Assembly: GCF_000467185.1 (NCBI RefSeq)
Contig: NZ_BATM01000055.1
Span: 1 to 38,489 of the forward strand
Source of the DNA: Vibrio ezurae NBRC 102218
Lineage (GTDB): Bacteria; Pseudomonadota; Gammaproteobacteria; Enterobacterales; Vibrionaceae
Direction: 5' to 3'
Length of the DNA stretch: 38,489 nt
Of the stretch, positions 1-8,409 are shown piece after piece (the stretch's first letter is position 1; the number at the start of each line of letters is the position of its first letter). The position numbers were made by a program, and so were the translations under genes. The notes under the pieces were generated by a model. The model did no database searches, was not told the DNA's origin, and saw nothing but the letters and a program-made list of their open reading frames with translations.

Positions 1-908
1 TGGATAGTTGCAACCGTAGTGCCTTTATTTGTTATCGTGGCTTGCGCTGCATTCAATACGTCACTGGCGTGAGGTCCAGTTGGAATATCAGTCACTCCCG
101 CTGTACGTAAAGTATCTACAGTTATTGATTTCCCAATTGTCGCATCTACAATACTATTAATCGCATTTTGCTTTTCTACTAATTTTTCTGTTGCTGGCGT
201 TCCTATAATCGTAGAATTATTTGCATCCGATATTATAGCTTCAATTTTCTCTTTATTACTGATATCAAGTAAATTATCGATAAGAGACTTTGCTTTAAAT
301 ATATTTATTGCTAAAGCATGAATTTTTCCATTATTATTTAAAATATAATTTGATGATAAATCTTCAATAGATATATGTAATAAATTAGACACTTTTTCTT
401 TTGCTTGTTCTAAGCTATCTTTCGAGGAATATTCTTTTGTTTTCTTAATTTCTAATTCTTCCGCTCTAACAAGAGAGGTTAAAGGAGAAACTACCAGTGA
501 ACCTTTAAACCCAAATAACGTTACCGTTGAAACAGGTTCCCCTTCATAATCCAAGTCTTCAGTATAAATTGAGTCTGATAAATATTTTGAATACGTTACA
601 ATGAGCTTTTTTTTCAATACTGATGATTGCTTAGGTAACATTAATGCACCTAGAACAATATTATTAATATCTAAAGAACTATTAACTTTAATTTGACCAT
701 TATCATCAGATAAACCTAAAACAGTATCTTTATTAAAATCAAATTTATTGTTTTGATTTTTATCAACAAAAACCAGTGCATTTTTCAACACTCCATCAAT
801 AATAGATATCTTTATCTCTTGAGGTGCGATAGTGGAATTGTCAGATTGACCACCTTTACACCCAAATAAAATAGCTATTAAAATGAAACTCAACACTCTT
901 TTTTGCAT
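1..908 (-). CDS. Secreted lipoprotein, C-terminus cut by window edge
   Basis: Reading leftward from an ATG at 908 there is an uninterrupted frame of 302 codons that runs off the window. The N-terminus is a lipoprotein signal: basic MQKR, a hydrophobic stretch, then the lipobox LFGC followed by KGG. Just after it (about residues 40-55) comes an Asp/Asn-rich loop, DKNQNNKFDFNKD, which resembles calcium-binding loops of SdrD-B-like or EF-hand-like repeats in surface proteins. The rest is rich in Ser, Thr, Lys and Ile with no enzyme motif that I recognise. The AT-rich composition differs from the core genes on the right. The product is probably anchored in the outer membrane or periplasm; its function is unknown. 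An AGG lies about 8 bases before the start. Confidence 0.7.
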   Translation of the reverse strand, partial: MQKRVLSFILIAILFGCKGGQSDNSTIAPQEIKISIIDGVLKNALVFVDKNQNNKFDFNKDTVLGLSDDNGQIKVNSSLDINNIVLGALMLPKQSSVLKKKLIVTYSKYLSDSIYTEDLDYEGEPVSTVTLFGFKGSLVVSPLTSLVRAEELEIKKTKEYSSKDSLEQAKEKVSNLLHISIEDLSSNYILNNNGKIHALAINIFKAKSLIDNLLDISNKEKIEAIISDANNSTIIGTPATEKLVEKQNAINSIVDATIGKSITVDTLRTAGVTDIPTGPHASDVLNAAQATITNKGTTVATI

Positions 909-1182
909 AAAAATTGCCTTTTTGCGCTTAAAGTTGCAACATTTGAATATGACACATATTGACAGTCATACTGTTGTAATTTTTCGTAACAATATAACGC
1001 TTTGCAAATTAAACTTTGCGATCTAGATCACAGGCAGGGATTGCCAAAGTCGGATCCTTGTTAGGTATTACCCTCGAAGGCCCTAAGTAAACACCTTAGG
1101 CGCTAAATTCTGAACTTCAAGTGATCTCGGTGCTCACCTTCTTGTTCTTGATTTCGTATATATTCAAGAACTGAGTCTTCAT
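909..1182. other. Intergenic stretch, AT-rich, no clear gene
   Basis: This holds the upstream region of the lipoprotein gene and a short inverted repeat (CCTAAG / CTTAGG near 1080-1098). A short leftward frame at about 1105-1185 without its own start codon reads like a protein C-terminus (EYIRNQEQEGEHRDH), but it is too short to assign to a family. Confidence 0.3.
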
Positions 1183-1497
1183 CTAAACTAGCGTTTGGTT
1201 TTGCTTCACTGTCGATAATGCGTCTTGCATACAAGAAAGGGGCTTTTGTTCAAGAAGAATCCCGTCCCCCAAAAAACTTTGGATTTCATTAAATAAACGT
1301 GGATCATTGCGTTCAAATTCATCGAGTATCTTTTCCGCTTTGCTCAAAAAATTTTTAAGCATATTCACTTTCTTCTCATCAAAGAGTGGCGGTACATTTA
1401 TCAAAACACTTTCGCATTCTTCTATCTGATGCTGCGTTAGCCCTAAACTGGTTAGCTCTTGAATTTGGATCTTAGAGAGTCTTTTCAACGGTGCCAT
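1183..1497 (-). CDS. Hypothetical 104-aa protein
   Basis: A complete ATG-to-stop frame of 104 codons, predicted mainly helical, with no signal peptide or membrane segment. The sequence is fairly charged and has no recognisable catalytic motif. The ribosome-binding site is poor (GGGAA almost touching the ATG), so the start or even the gene is uncertain. It sits between the lipoprotein gene and the left attachment site, outside the 20-kb island but probably inside another accessory segment. I do not recognise it. Confidence 0.4.
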   Translation of the reverse strand: MAPLKRLSKIQIQELTSLGLTQHQIEECESVLINVPPLFDEKKVNMLKNFLSKAEKILDEFERNDPRLFNEIQSFLGDGILLEQKPLSCMQDALSTVKQNQTLV

Positions 1498-1652
1498 TTC
1501 CCGATTTATAAGATCATAGAGTTACTATAAAATAGTCAATATCAGTGGGTTATGCCGTTACAAGACACGTATTTGAGAGAAATGTACGGACTCAATGCAA
1601 TGAGTATGCATTCAAAGAGAGTTTACAAAATTTAACGAAAGTTAATTTCAAC

Positions 1653-1674
1653 GGCACCACAGAGGCACCACAGA
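1653..1674. repeat. Tandem 11-bp repeat (GGCACCACAGA x2)
   Basis: Two perfect adjacent copies of GGCACCACAGA at 1653-1663 and 1664-1674, about 50 bp from the left att copy and outside the island. The layout mirrors the tandem 12-mers inside the island, at a similar distance from att, but the sequence is different. I infer that it is an arm-type integrase site of another element. Confidence 0.5.
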
Positions 1675-1680
1675 AAAGCA

Positions 1681-1715
1681 AAAGGCCTGATAATTCATTG
1701 AATTATCAGGCCTTT
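1681..1715 (-). terminator. Rho-independent terminator next to attL
   Basis: A perfect 16-bp inverted repeat (AAAGGCCTGATAATTC and its complement, 3-base loop) lies 10 bp from the tRNA 3'-end copy. It matches in position and core sequence (AAGGCCTGA) the terminator beside the intact tRNA-Arg at 21981-22013, so it is probably the terminator that served the tRNA before the island inserted, or that of another element. Confidence 0.75.
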
Positions 1716-1725
1716 CTATGTGAGT

Positions 1726-1770
1726 TGGCGCGCCCTGTAGGATTCGAACCTACGACCACATCCTTAGAAG
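1726..1770 (-). repeat. attL: 45-bp copy of tRNA-Arg 3' end
   Basis: These 45 bases are identical to 22022-22066, the 3' part of tRNA-Arg from the anticodon loop through the T arm to CCA. Beyond 1770 the two sequences diverge at once. A direct repeat of a tRNA 3' end is the typical footprint of a P4-type integrase and marks the left edge of the island. Confidence 0.93.
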
Positions 1771-1895
1771 TTATATTGTCGTGATTCTCAATAAAGCTCA
1801 TTTATCCTCTTTTGCTATTAAAAACATAGACTTAAAATAAAAACAAAAACCACCAATGCCTCAATATGCATCATAGCGCATCACAAAACACCACA

Positions 1896-1920
1896 CTTAC
1901 TTGACCACTTACTTGACCAC
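1896..1920 (+). repeat. 25-bp arm-like repeat, left copy
   Basis: Contains two adjacent copies of the 12-mer ACTTACTTGACC (1895-1906 and 1907-1918). The same 25 bases recur in the same orientation at 21929-21953 at the other end of the island. Position beside the integrase gene and att suggests an arm-type binding site for the integrase or its directionality factor. Confidence 0.65.
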
Positions 1921-1980
1921 GAATTTTACTCCCATAACAAATACTGTTAATATTCATCAAGTACCATAAAGAGGCAATGC

Positions 1981-3285
1981 ATGATGCTAACTAGTAAACA
2001 AATCTCATCCTTTAAACCTAAAAATAACCATTACTATAAATGGGATAAAACCAACGAACGTGGGATGGGACGACTCGGAATACACATCATTAAATCAGGT
2101 ACTAAAGTATTCAAATTTAGGTTCTTTGTTAATGAAAAGGCTGTTTTCATTAAAATTGGTACTTTTCCTCAAGTATCCTTATCAATCGCCCGTGAAAAGG
2201 CAAAGTTGTACAGCTTAATGCTAGATAAAGGACTCGACCCTAAGGATGAAATAGAGAAGCAGCAAAGAGCAAAAGAAGAACAGCAGAAAGCAGAAAGTCA
2301 AAAAGCGACACTGAAAGACCTCTTTGACTCTCACCGTGACAAGAAAAAAGCAGGCGAAAAACGACAGGCCGACATTGATCTTGAGATACTTGAGAAAGAG
2401 ATATATCCATATATTTCTCCAGACACAAAAGCTAAGGATGTAACAACAGAAGAAATTGTTTGCATCTTAAGAAAGATAATTGATCGTGGGGCGACAACTA
2501 AATCCAACAAAGTCCGTTCAATTTTACATGCAGCCTTTAATTACGGCCTCAAGCACGATAACGATCCTGCTAAAAAATCCACAGTAGGTAAGTTTGATCT
2601 TTCCCACAACCCTGTAACAGCTATTCCCAAACAAACTGAAGCTGAAAAAGTTGGTAATCACTTTCTAGAGCCAGAAGAGTTATTTAAGCTCCTATATGAA
2701 CTTGAACATCGTACCCACGATCTAAAAATGCACCAAAATGCACGAAATATCATGCGTTTATGTTTCTACTTGGGCGGACAAAGACCTAATGAGGTTTGTA
2801 GCATAAAATGGAGCGATATAAACCACCAGGAAATGACGGTGACACTGCCTGGTAAGATCACAAAAAACAAGAGAGACCTGGTCATAGCCCTGACCAAATC
2901 TAGCTATAACTTACTAACTAAGAACCAAAATACTAGTCAAAGTGAATATGTATTCCCTAAAACCACAGATCCATCAGCACCAACACCACTTAATACCATT
3001 TCACAAGCTGTAGGTCGCTATCGTGAGCGCTCAGGCCTAAGAACATTTACAGCAAGGGACTTCAGACGAACCTTCAAAACCCTTACTGGTCATTTGGGTA
3101 TAAGTAAAGAACTAAGAGACCGAATTCAAGGTCATGCAATGAATGACGTTTCTAGCAAACACTATGATCGCTATGATTACCTTTCTGAAAAGCGTGAGGC
3201 TATGACACTTTGGTGTGAATACCTTGATAATGGTATATCGAAATACAAAGCCAATGCAAAGCAACTAATCAAACATTCAAATTAG
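1981..3285 (+). CDS. int: Tyrosine integrase, P4 type (DUF4102 arm-binding domain)
   Basis: A site-specific recombinase of 434 aa that inserts and excises the island at tRNA-Arg. The N-terminus (about 1-95) fits the arm-binding DUF4102 domain of P4-type integrases, ending in LSIAREKAKLYSLMLDKGLDP. The core-binding region follows (about 115-215), then the catalytic domain. Arg268 lies in GGQRPNEV, box II reads ARDFRRT with Arg362, and His385 in QGHAMNDVS precedes the Tyr395 nucleophile in KHYDRYDYL. The usual box II His is replaced by Arg359, a variant I recall from related Vibrio and Shewanella integrases. GAGG 8 bases upstream supports the ATG at 1981 (or the adjacent ATG at 1984). It points away from attL, 210 bp inside the island. 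Confidence 0.93.
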   Translation: MMLTSKQISSFKPKNNHYYKWDKTNERGMGRLGIHIIKSGTKVFKFRFFVNEKAVFIKIGTFPQVSLSIAREKAKLYSLMLDKGLDPKDEIEKQQRAKEEQQKAESQKATLKDLFDSHRDKKKAGEKRQADIDLEILEKEIYPYISPDTKAKDVTTEEIVCILRKIIDRGATTKSNKVRSILHAAFNYGLKHDNDPAKKSTVGKFDLSHNPVTAIPKQTEAEKVGNHFLEPEELFKLLYELEHRTHDLKMHQNARNIMRLCFYLGGQRPNEVCSIKWSDINHQEMTVTLPGKITKNKRDLVIALTKSSYNLLTKNQNTSQSEYVFPKTTDPSAPTPLNTISQAVGRYRERSGLRTFTARDFRRTFKTLTGHLGISKELRDRIQGHAMNDVSSKHYDRYDYLSEKREAMTLWCEYLDNGISKYKANAKQLIKHSN

Positions 3286-3291
3286 TTCAAA

Positions 3292-3323
3292 AGTAAAACT
3301 AAAAACGGCGAGCTTCCTCGCCG
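3292..3323 (-). terminator. Rho-independent terminator of the defence operon
   Basis: On the minus strand CGGCGAG-GAAG-CTCGCCG (7-bp GC-rich stem, tetraloop; 3306-3323) is followed by TTTTTAGTTTTA. It lies just after the stop of the res gene and between it and the convergent integrase gene. Confidence 0.85.
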
Positions 3324-3331
3324 CTGGTTAA

Positions 3332-6300
3332 TTAGTCTTGAAGGTGAGTTGAAAAGGTATTAAATGAATCAGCCTTTATAAACTTTGCGGGATTCTCAAG
3401 GTTATTACCTGCTTTATCTTTCGACAAAGCCTCAAAGTGGGCAATACCGCAGTTGATTTTGGCTTGTTCTGACGCTCGCAAGTCGTCAGAGAAAATACTG
3501 GACTTGGTTTCTACAACAAAGTACAGCTGATCACCCATGCCATCTTCTTTATCAATTAAGACTGCCCAATCAGGGTTGTAGCTACCCAGAGGCGTATCAA
3601 TCTTGAACCAACTCGGGAGTTTCGCATAAAGCTTCACATCAGAAGACGTCTCTAATTTTTCAGCAAACTCGAACTCTGTATCCGAATCACAAATGATGTA
3701 ATCATAAACAGACTTATTGGCCTCAACCATATTCTTAAGATAACCCGTTAGCTCCTCCTCTTGAAAAAGCTCTTGCGCATAATATTCATCACCGATACGG
3801 TGATAAGAGATACCATCTACAATTGCTAAGCGCATTTGCTTGCGGATCACCTCTCCTGTTAGCTCAATAAAGCGCTGCGGGTTGTTCTTAAACGCTTCAA
3901 GCTTATCGCCTAACCCAAGTAAGATTTGCACTACCGTCTTGCGCGTCAAGTTAGTGTGAGACTCTAAATAAGTCACCACGTCAGGTAATTGGTAGTTTCT
4001 GTTCTTGTAGGTGTGAGTTTTCGACTCTTCATCATGAGTCTCAAGTGCCGATTCGGTAATAGCTACCTTGGCTTTCTTATACTCGAACTTCGCACTAGCA
4101 ACAGCAACTGACGCTCGGATTTCTTTGATGCACTTTTCAACTAGCTCACCAACATTAAAGTCGACGCGATAAGTTGTTTTGTACTTAATGCGATCCCAAA
4201 GTGCTTTGAAATCTTCACCGAGCACAATTTGCTTACCATTGTCTTCACGCAGTGACGCTGTTTTCTTCTCTTCGTGCTTCTTAATGCTAAGGCCTTTCGA
4301 AACCTTGGCTAAGGTTGCTATGATAGCCTCAGAATGCGCTTGCACGCTATCAGGGAGACTCACAGAGTTATCAGCTAAGTCTGTCTTCAAAGCATCTAGA
4401 ATCTTACCATTCTTATCTATGTAGCCCTTGTCTTGTAAATGTGTGAAGATCTCCTCCGATTTCTGAGCACCAAGAAACTCCTTTTCACCCATTGTGGCGT
4501 AATCGTCAGAATTGATAACAATATTGGCAAACTGGTGTTTCTCTACCGCGCCAAATTTGATGCCTTCTTCTTGTTCGATCTCTTTCTGTAATTCTGCAAC
4601 AAATTGCTCGTACGATTCATTCGCCATGACAGTTAGCGTATTCACTTCAAAACCGTACGGTACACGCTCGCCTGATTGGTCAACAGCCAAGCGCAAACCA
4701 CGCCCAATTTCTTGGCGTTTCTTCATAACCGATGCCGTTTCGTTCAGCGTACAGATCTGGAATACATTCGGGTTATCCCAACCTTCTTTCAGCGCTGAGT
4801 GACTGAAAATAAAGCGAAGCTTTTCATCAATAGAAAGCAACTTCTCTTTATCTTTCATGATCAGGTTGTAAGCTGATTCTGCATTCTTGCCGTTCATACT
4901 TGCTGCTGTCTCTTTAAGATCGATTAGTACAGCATTTCCAGAAGCATCTTTCTTCTTGTCTTGTGCGAAGTAACCGTTATGAACTGAGCTAGCAAGCTCC
5001 TTAATCGCTTGCTCATTTGCTATAAATTCGCCAGTAGTGTCTTTATCCCAAACTGACGGGTATAAAACACGGTACTCATCCTTACGCAGTTGGGCTGCAA
5101 ACTCCTCTTCAAACCATAATGCGAATTTACCTTGTGTGGGTTCACCCTCTTTAGTGTATCCACGGTAATTAGCCACTTTATCAATAAAGAATAAGCTCAG
5201 TACTTTAATCCCCTTTTGGCTCATCACTTTCGAATGATCCATTGGATCAACGCCTGTTGTGATTTTTTTGAAGAATTTAAGCTCTTTTGCTAGGTGCTCT
5301 TCGACAGTTTTTGCAACTTGCAAGCGCTTGTATGTGTCTAGGTCAACTTCACCGATGGATTGACCTAATTCGACAGTGTCGTCACGACTGGTGAAGTTAA
5401 TGTACTCATTACCCTTTTCACAATAAATGTCATTGACCACATAGCCTTCGTAAACAGTTCGACCGTTGGTGGCTTCAAACAAGTCTGTGCCGCTTTTTAC
5501 GGTAATCGTCTTGCGTGGCTGCAATTTTCCTGTTTTGGTTTGTGAGTCAACCTCAACCTTCGCCGTAATTGGTGACTTTTTGTTGTCGACACTAATCAGC
5601 TTGATATATGCCTTGTTGTGGTTGTCTTGTACTTCGAGTGAAGCTACTTCAATTTGCTTGACCAACTTACGCTCATAAGCATCAATAGAATCTAGCTTGT
5701 AGAGCATATTGAGGTTTTCAGTCAGCGTTGCTGAATAGCGGAACGTACAGAGCGGATTTAAGTTCTCAACTGCCTTTTTACGAGTAGGTGTCGAAACAGA
5801 AGTCTGAGGTTCATCAATGAGCACTACTGGCTTTGTCGCTTGTATGAATTCAATTGGTTTCATTCCACTTAAGCGATCATCAGCTTGGTTAATTAATCTT
5901 CTAGCCTTCTTAGACTTTGTCGTTGATTTATCATCAAAAGCTTCACTAAACGCGTCAATGTTGATGACCATAATCTGAATATAATCATTAGTAGCAAAAT
6001 TTCTCACCTGTTCACGCTTCGACGAATCATAAACAAAGTAGTCATATTGAACGTTCTTGTACTCTTTTCTGAAATGCTCTTCGGTCATTTGCAGAGATTT
6101 ATACACACCTTCTTTTATGGCTACGGATGGCACTACGATAATGAACTTAGTCAATCCGTACCGCTGATTCAGTTCAAACGCACTGCGTAAGTAAACATAA
6201 GTTTTACCCGTACCCGTTTCCATCTCGATGGTGAAATCAAGGCTAGGTAATGCTTGCTTTGACGTTTCAGTTTGCGGTAAGCCATTTTCAAGCTGTACTT

Positions 6301-6517
6301 TACGCGTGTTCTCGTAAAGCTCCTCTGACAACAAAGTCAGCGCATTTGCTACACCAATGCCATCGTTCTTCTCAAACATGTCTGCTTGAACAGCAGACGA
6401 TATTGAAAAGTTTGATTGAAAGGTTTCTTGACCTTCAAATACCCTCGCCACCGCTTCAATGGCATCGAGTTGATGATCGAGGTTGGGGTTAAATTTGATC
6501 TTCATTTCAGGCATCAT
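3332..6517 (-). CDS. res: Type III restriction-type helicase/nuclease (Res)
   Basis: A 1061-aa protein with the architecture of type III restriction subunits: an SF2 translocase plus a C-terminal nuclease. Visible motifs are Walker A METGTGKT (99-106), motif II DEPQ (235-238), SAT (262-264), SALKEGWDNPNVFQ (about 574-587) and QEIGRGLRL (602-610). Near the C-terminus Asp983 in YNPDW and Glu1003-Thr-Lys1005 in VVETKSS form a PD-(D/E)xK nuclease site, so the enzyme looks intact. It should cut unmodified DNA together with Mod after ATP-driven movement or sliding. The ATG follows GGGGG, which overlaps the end of mod; only 8 bases separate the genes, so translation is probably coupled. It is the last gene of the operon, with a strong terminator behind it. 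Confidence 0.92.
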   Translation of the reverse strand: MMPEMKIKFNPNLDHQLDAIEAVARVFEGQETFQSNFSISSAVQADMFEKNDGIGVANALTLLSEELYENTRKVQLENGLPQTETSKQALPSLDFTIEMETGTGKTYVYLRSAFELNQRYGLTKFIIVVPSVAIKEGVYKSLQMTEEHFRKEYKNVQYDYFVYDSSKREQVRNFATNDYIQIMVINIDAFSEAFDDKSTTKSKKARRLINQADDRLSGMKPIEFIQATKPVVLIDEPQTSVSTPTRKKAVENLNPLCTFRYSATLTENLNMLYKLDSIDAYERKLVKQIEVASLEVQDNHNKAYIKLISVDNKKSPITAKVEVDSQTKTGKLQPRKTITVKSGTDLFEATNGRTVYEGYVVNDIYCEKGNEYINFTSRDDTVELGQSIGEVDLDTYKRLQVAKTVEEHLAKELKFFKKITTGVDPMDHSKVMSQKGIKVLSLFFIDKVANYRGYTKEGEPTQGKFALWFEEEFAAQLRKDEYRVLYPSVWDKDTTGEFIANEQAIKELASSVHNGYFAQDKKKDASGNAVLIDLKETAASMNGKNAESAYNLIMKDKEKLLSIDEKLRFIFSHSALKEGWDNPNVFQICTLNETASVMKKRQEIGRGLRLAVDQSGERVPYGFEVNTLTVMANESYEQFVAELQKEIEQEEGIKFGAVEKHQFANIVINSDDYATMGEKEFLGAQKSEEIFTHLQDKGYIDKNGKILDALKTDLADNSVSLPDSVQAHSEAIIATLAKVSKGLSIKKHEEKKTASLREDNGKQIVLGEDFKALWDRIKYKTTYRVDFNVGELVEKCIKEIRASVAVASAKFEYKKAKVAITESALETHDEESKTHTYKNRNYQLPDVVTYLESHTNLTRKTVVQILLGLGDKLEAFKNNPQRFIELTGEVIRKQMRLAIVDGISYHRIGDEYYAQELFQEEELTGYLKNMVEANKSVYDYIICDSDTEFEFAEKLETSSDVKLYAKLPSWFKIDTPLGSYNPDWAVLIDKEDGMGDQLYFVVETKSSIFSDDLRASEQAKINCGIAHFEALSKDKAGNNLENPAKFIKADSFNTFSTHLQD

Positions 6518-6525
6518 CTACCCCC

Positions 6526-8349
6526 TTAAATACTTTTGACATCATCAATCGCGGCTTGTTTCAAGATTTGAATCGCATTGGTTTTGACGCGATCATCAGC
6601 AAAGCCTTCATCTTTAAAGACCACTTGGGTTGTTTCTGGGTCATAGTCTTCTTTCAACTTGGCAATGCCTTCTACCGTTTTAGTGGTTATATCATCGTCG
6701 AGACAAACGAATAGCGCGCCTGCTCCCACAACGAAGACGATTTTTCCATTGACGAGTTCGGTTTCGACAGGGGTGGTTAGGTCATAGCCATATTTCAGGA
6801 AGATTTCGTACAAAACATCTTCGCTTGTGCGGTCACCTTTGATTGATTGTTCTGATTGTTGAAGGACAAGTTCCAGATTTTCAAAGTCAGCCTCCCAGGG
6901 GCGGATGTTTGTTTCGTCAAGTTTAAATACTTTTAGTCCTGTATTCGGAGTTACACTTTTCAAACGATCTATTGTTAATTCTGAAATTACACTATATGAA
7001 GTAGATGCCATTTTTTCAGGCAATTGAATCAAAATGAATTTACGATTCTCTTTATTTGACAGTTCGTATGCTGCATGTCCAAGGCTTCCCGTGCCTGCAA
7101 AAAAATCCATTACAATATCACCGCTCATAGTTGATATTTCAATAAGCCTCGAGAGTAACTCCGTAGGTTTAGGATAGTCAAAATCGCTACATCCAATTAA
7201 ATCAGCAATTTTCCTTTTTGCGGATTGTGACGATTTTAATCCTTCAAAAATTGATGATTGAATTGACTCTACAGGCTCATTTGCAAAAATTTTCCTTCTT
7301 GGGACACCAGATCCATTATTTGCAAAATAAATTCGGTTATCTGCGAGTAAAGCTTTGAATTCTTCTTCACTGATAGACCAATCTCTTTCAAACACAACAC
7401 CCTCTGGATTTGTTATCGCGAAAGACTTACTACCACCAGAACTTTCACCACTGCCTCGTGAAATGTTTCCAGACATCCAAGGCCCTCTAGGATCATTGTC
7501 AGGGTTGGTCCAGTCATTATTATCTTTGTACTTGTACGAAGAGTACTTATTAAGTTTTATTCTTTCATTTGATTTGAATGCAGCCAAAATATACTCATGC
7601 TCTTTTCTAACTGTCTTCTTGGCAGTCTTAGGCATGGTTCCTTCTTCTCTAGTATCCCAAATGTAAATTTCAACATTTGTATCCCCAAAAACCTCTCTCA
7701 GGAGCATAGAAAAGTTTGTTACTTCATTATCATCAATGGAAGCAAATAACACTCCATCATCCGTTAACAGATTTCTAGCTAACTTCAATCGCGGGTAGAT
7801 CATATTTAGCCAATCAGAATGGTATCTGCCTGACGCCTCAGAATTAGTGCTTAATTTGTTACCTTCATTATCTACTTGCTCTGTTAATTCAAAATAATTT
7901 TTTACATTATCGTGAAAGTTATCCCTGTAAACAAAGTCTTTACCTGTGTTGTATGGGGGGTCTATGTAAATCATCTTCACTTTTTTATGGTAGGACTTTT
8001 GAAGTAGCTTCAAGACTTCAAGGTTGTCCCCCTCAATAAACAGGTTCTCAGTCGTGTCCCAGTTGATGCTTTCCCCTTTACAAGGGCGAAGAGTACCTGT
8101 AGATGGAGTTTGAGCAATTTGGCGAGCTTTAGTCTTGCCACTCCAAGTGAAGTTATAGCGCTCTGGAGAATCATCAATCGCTTCACCCAGCACTGCCTTT
8201 AATACCTCAAAATCAATTTTCCCTTCAGAAAACACATCTGGGAACAATTGCTTTAGTTGCTCGATATTTTGATTGGTAATATCCAAGCTTTTAGCTTCTG
8301 GGCTATTGCCTGTAATCTTTTCTACCTTTGAGTTTTCTTGTTGGCTCAT
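6526..8349 (-). CDS. mod: Type III-like DNA adenine methyltransferase (Mod)
   Basis: A 607-aa N6-adenine DNA methyltransferase of the beta class: the catalytic motif IV DPPYNTG (130-136) precedes the AdoMet-binding motif DFFAGTGS (415-422). Length and order are those of type III Mod subunits, which both recognise the site and protect host DNA. The segment between the two motifs (about 200-380) is the probable target-recognition domain, and its sequence is the most AT-rich part of the operon. The ATG is preceded by AAGGT with good spacing. The gap to the DUF4391 gene upstream is 60 bp, and the gap to res is 8 bp. I saw no simple-sequence tract that would make it phase-variable. The recognition sequence cannot be predicted. 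Confidence 0.93.
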   Translation of the reverse strand: MSQQENSKVEKITGNSPEAKSLDITNQNIEQLKQLFPDVFSEGKIDFEVLKAVLGEAIDDSPERYNFTWSGKTKARQIAQTPSTGTLRPCKGESINWDTTENLFIEGDNLEVLKLLQKSYHKKVKMIYIDPPYNTGKDFVYRDNFHDNVKNYFELTEQVDNEGNKLSTNSEASGRYHSDWLNMIYPRLKLARNLLTDDGVLFASIDDNEVTNFSMLLREVFGDTNVEIYIWDTREEGTMPKTAKKTVRKEHEYILAAFKSNERIKLNKYSSYKYKDNNDWTNPDNDPRGPWMSGNISRGSGESSGGSKSFAITNPEGVVFERDWSISEEEFKALLADNRIYFANNGSGVPRRKIFANEPVESIQSSIFEGLKSSQSAKRKIADLIGCSDFDYPKPTELLSRLIEISTMSGDIVMDFFAGTGSLGHAAYELSNKENRKFILIQLPEKMASTSYSVISELTIDRLKSVTPNTGLKVFKLDETNIRPWEADFENLELVLQQSEQSIKGDRTSEDVLYEIFLKYGYDLTTPVETELVNGKIVFVVGAGALFVCLDDDITTKTVEGIAKLKEDYDPETTQVVFKDEGFADDRVKTNAIQILKQAAIDDVKSI

Positions 8350-8409
8350 GCTGTTACCTTGTATAAATTCATGTTCTAGTCGCTGATGTTAAGGGCATCA
8401 CAAATAGGC

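Noticed and set aside
1105..1185. Short leftward frame that resembles the C-terminus of a transposase (EYIRNQEQEGEHRDH)
   Set aside because: About 27 codons without a start and without enough signature to name a family.
1545..1784. 79-codon open frame crossing the left att copy
   Set aside because: It reads through the tandem repeat, the terminator hairpin and the tRNA fragment, so it is a chance frame over non-coding signals.
6526..8349. Phase-variable mod gene
   Set aside because: I saw no long homopolymer or short tandem repeat in the gene or before it.
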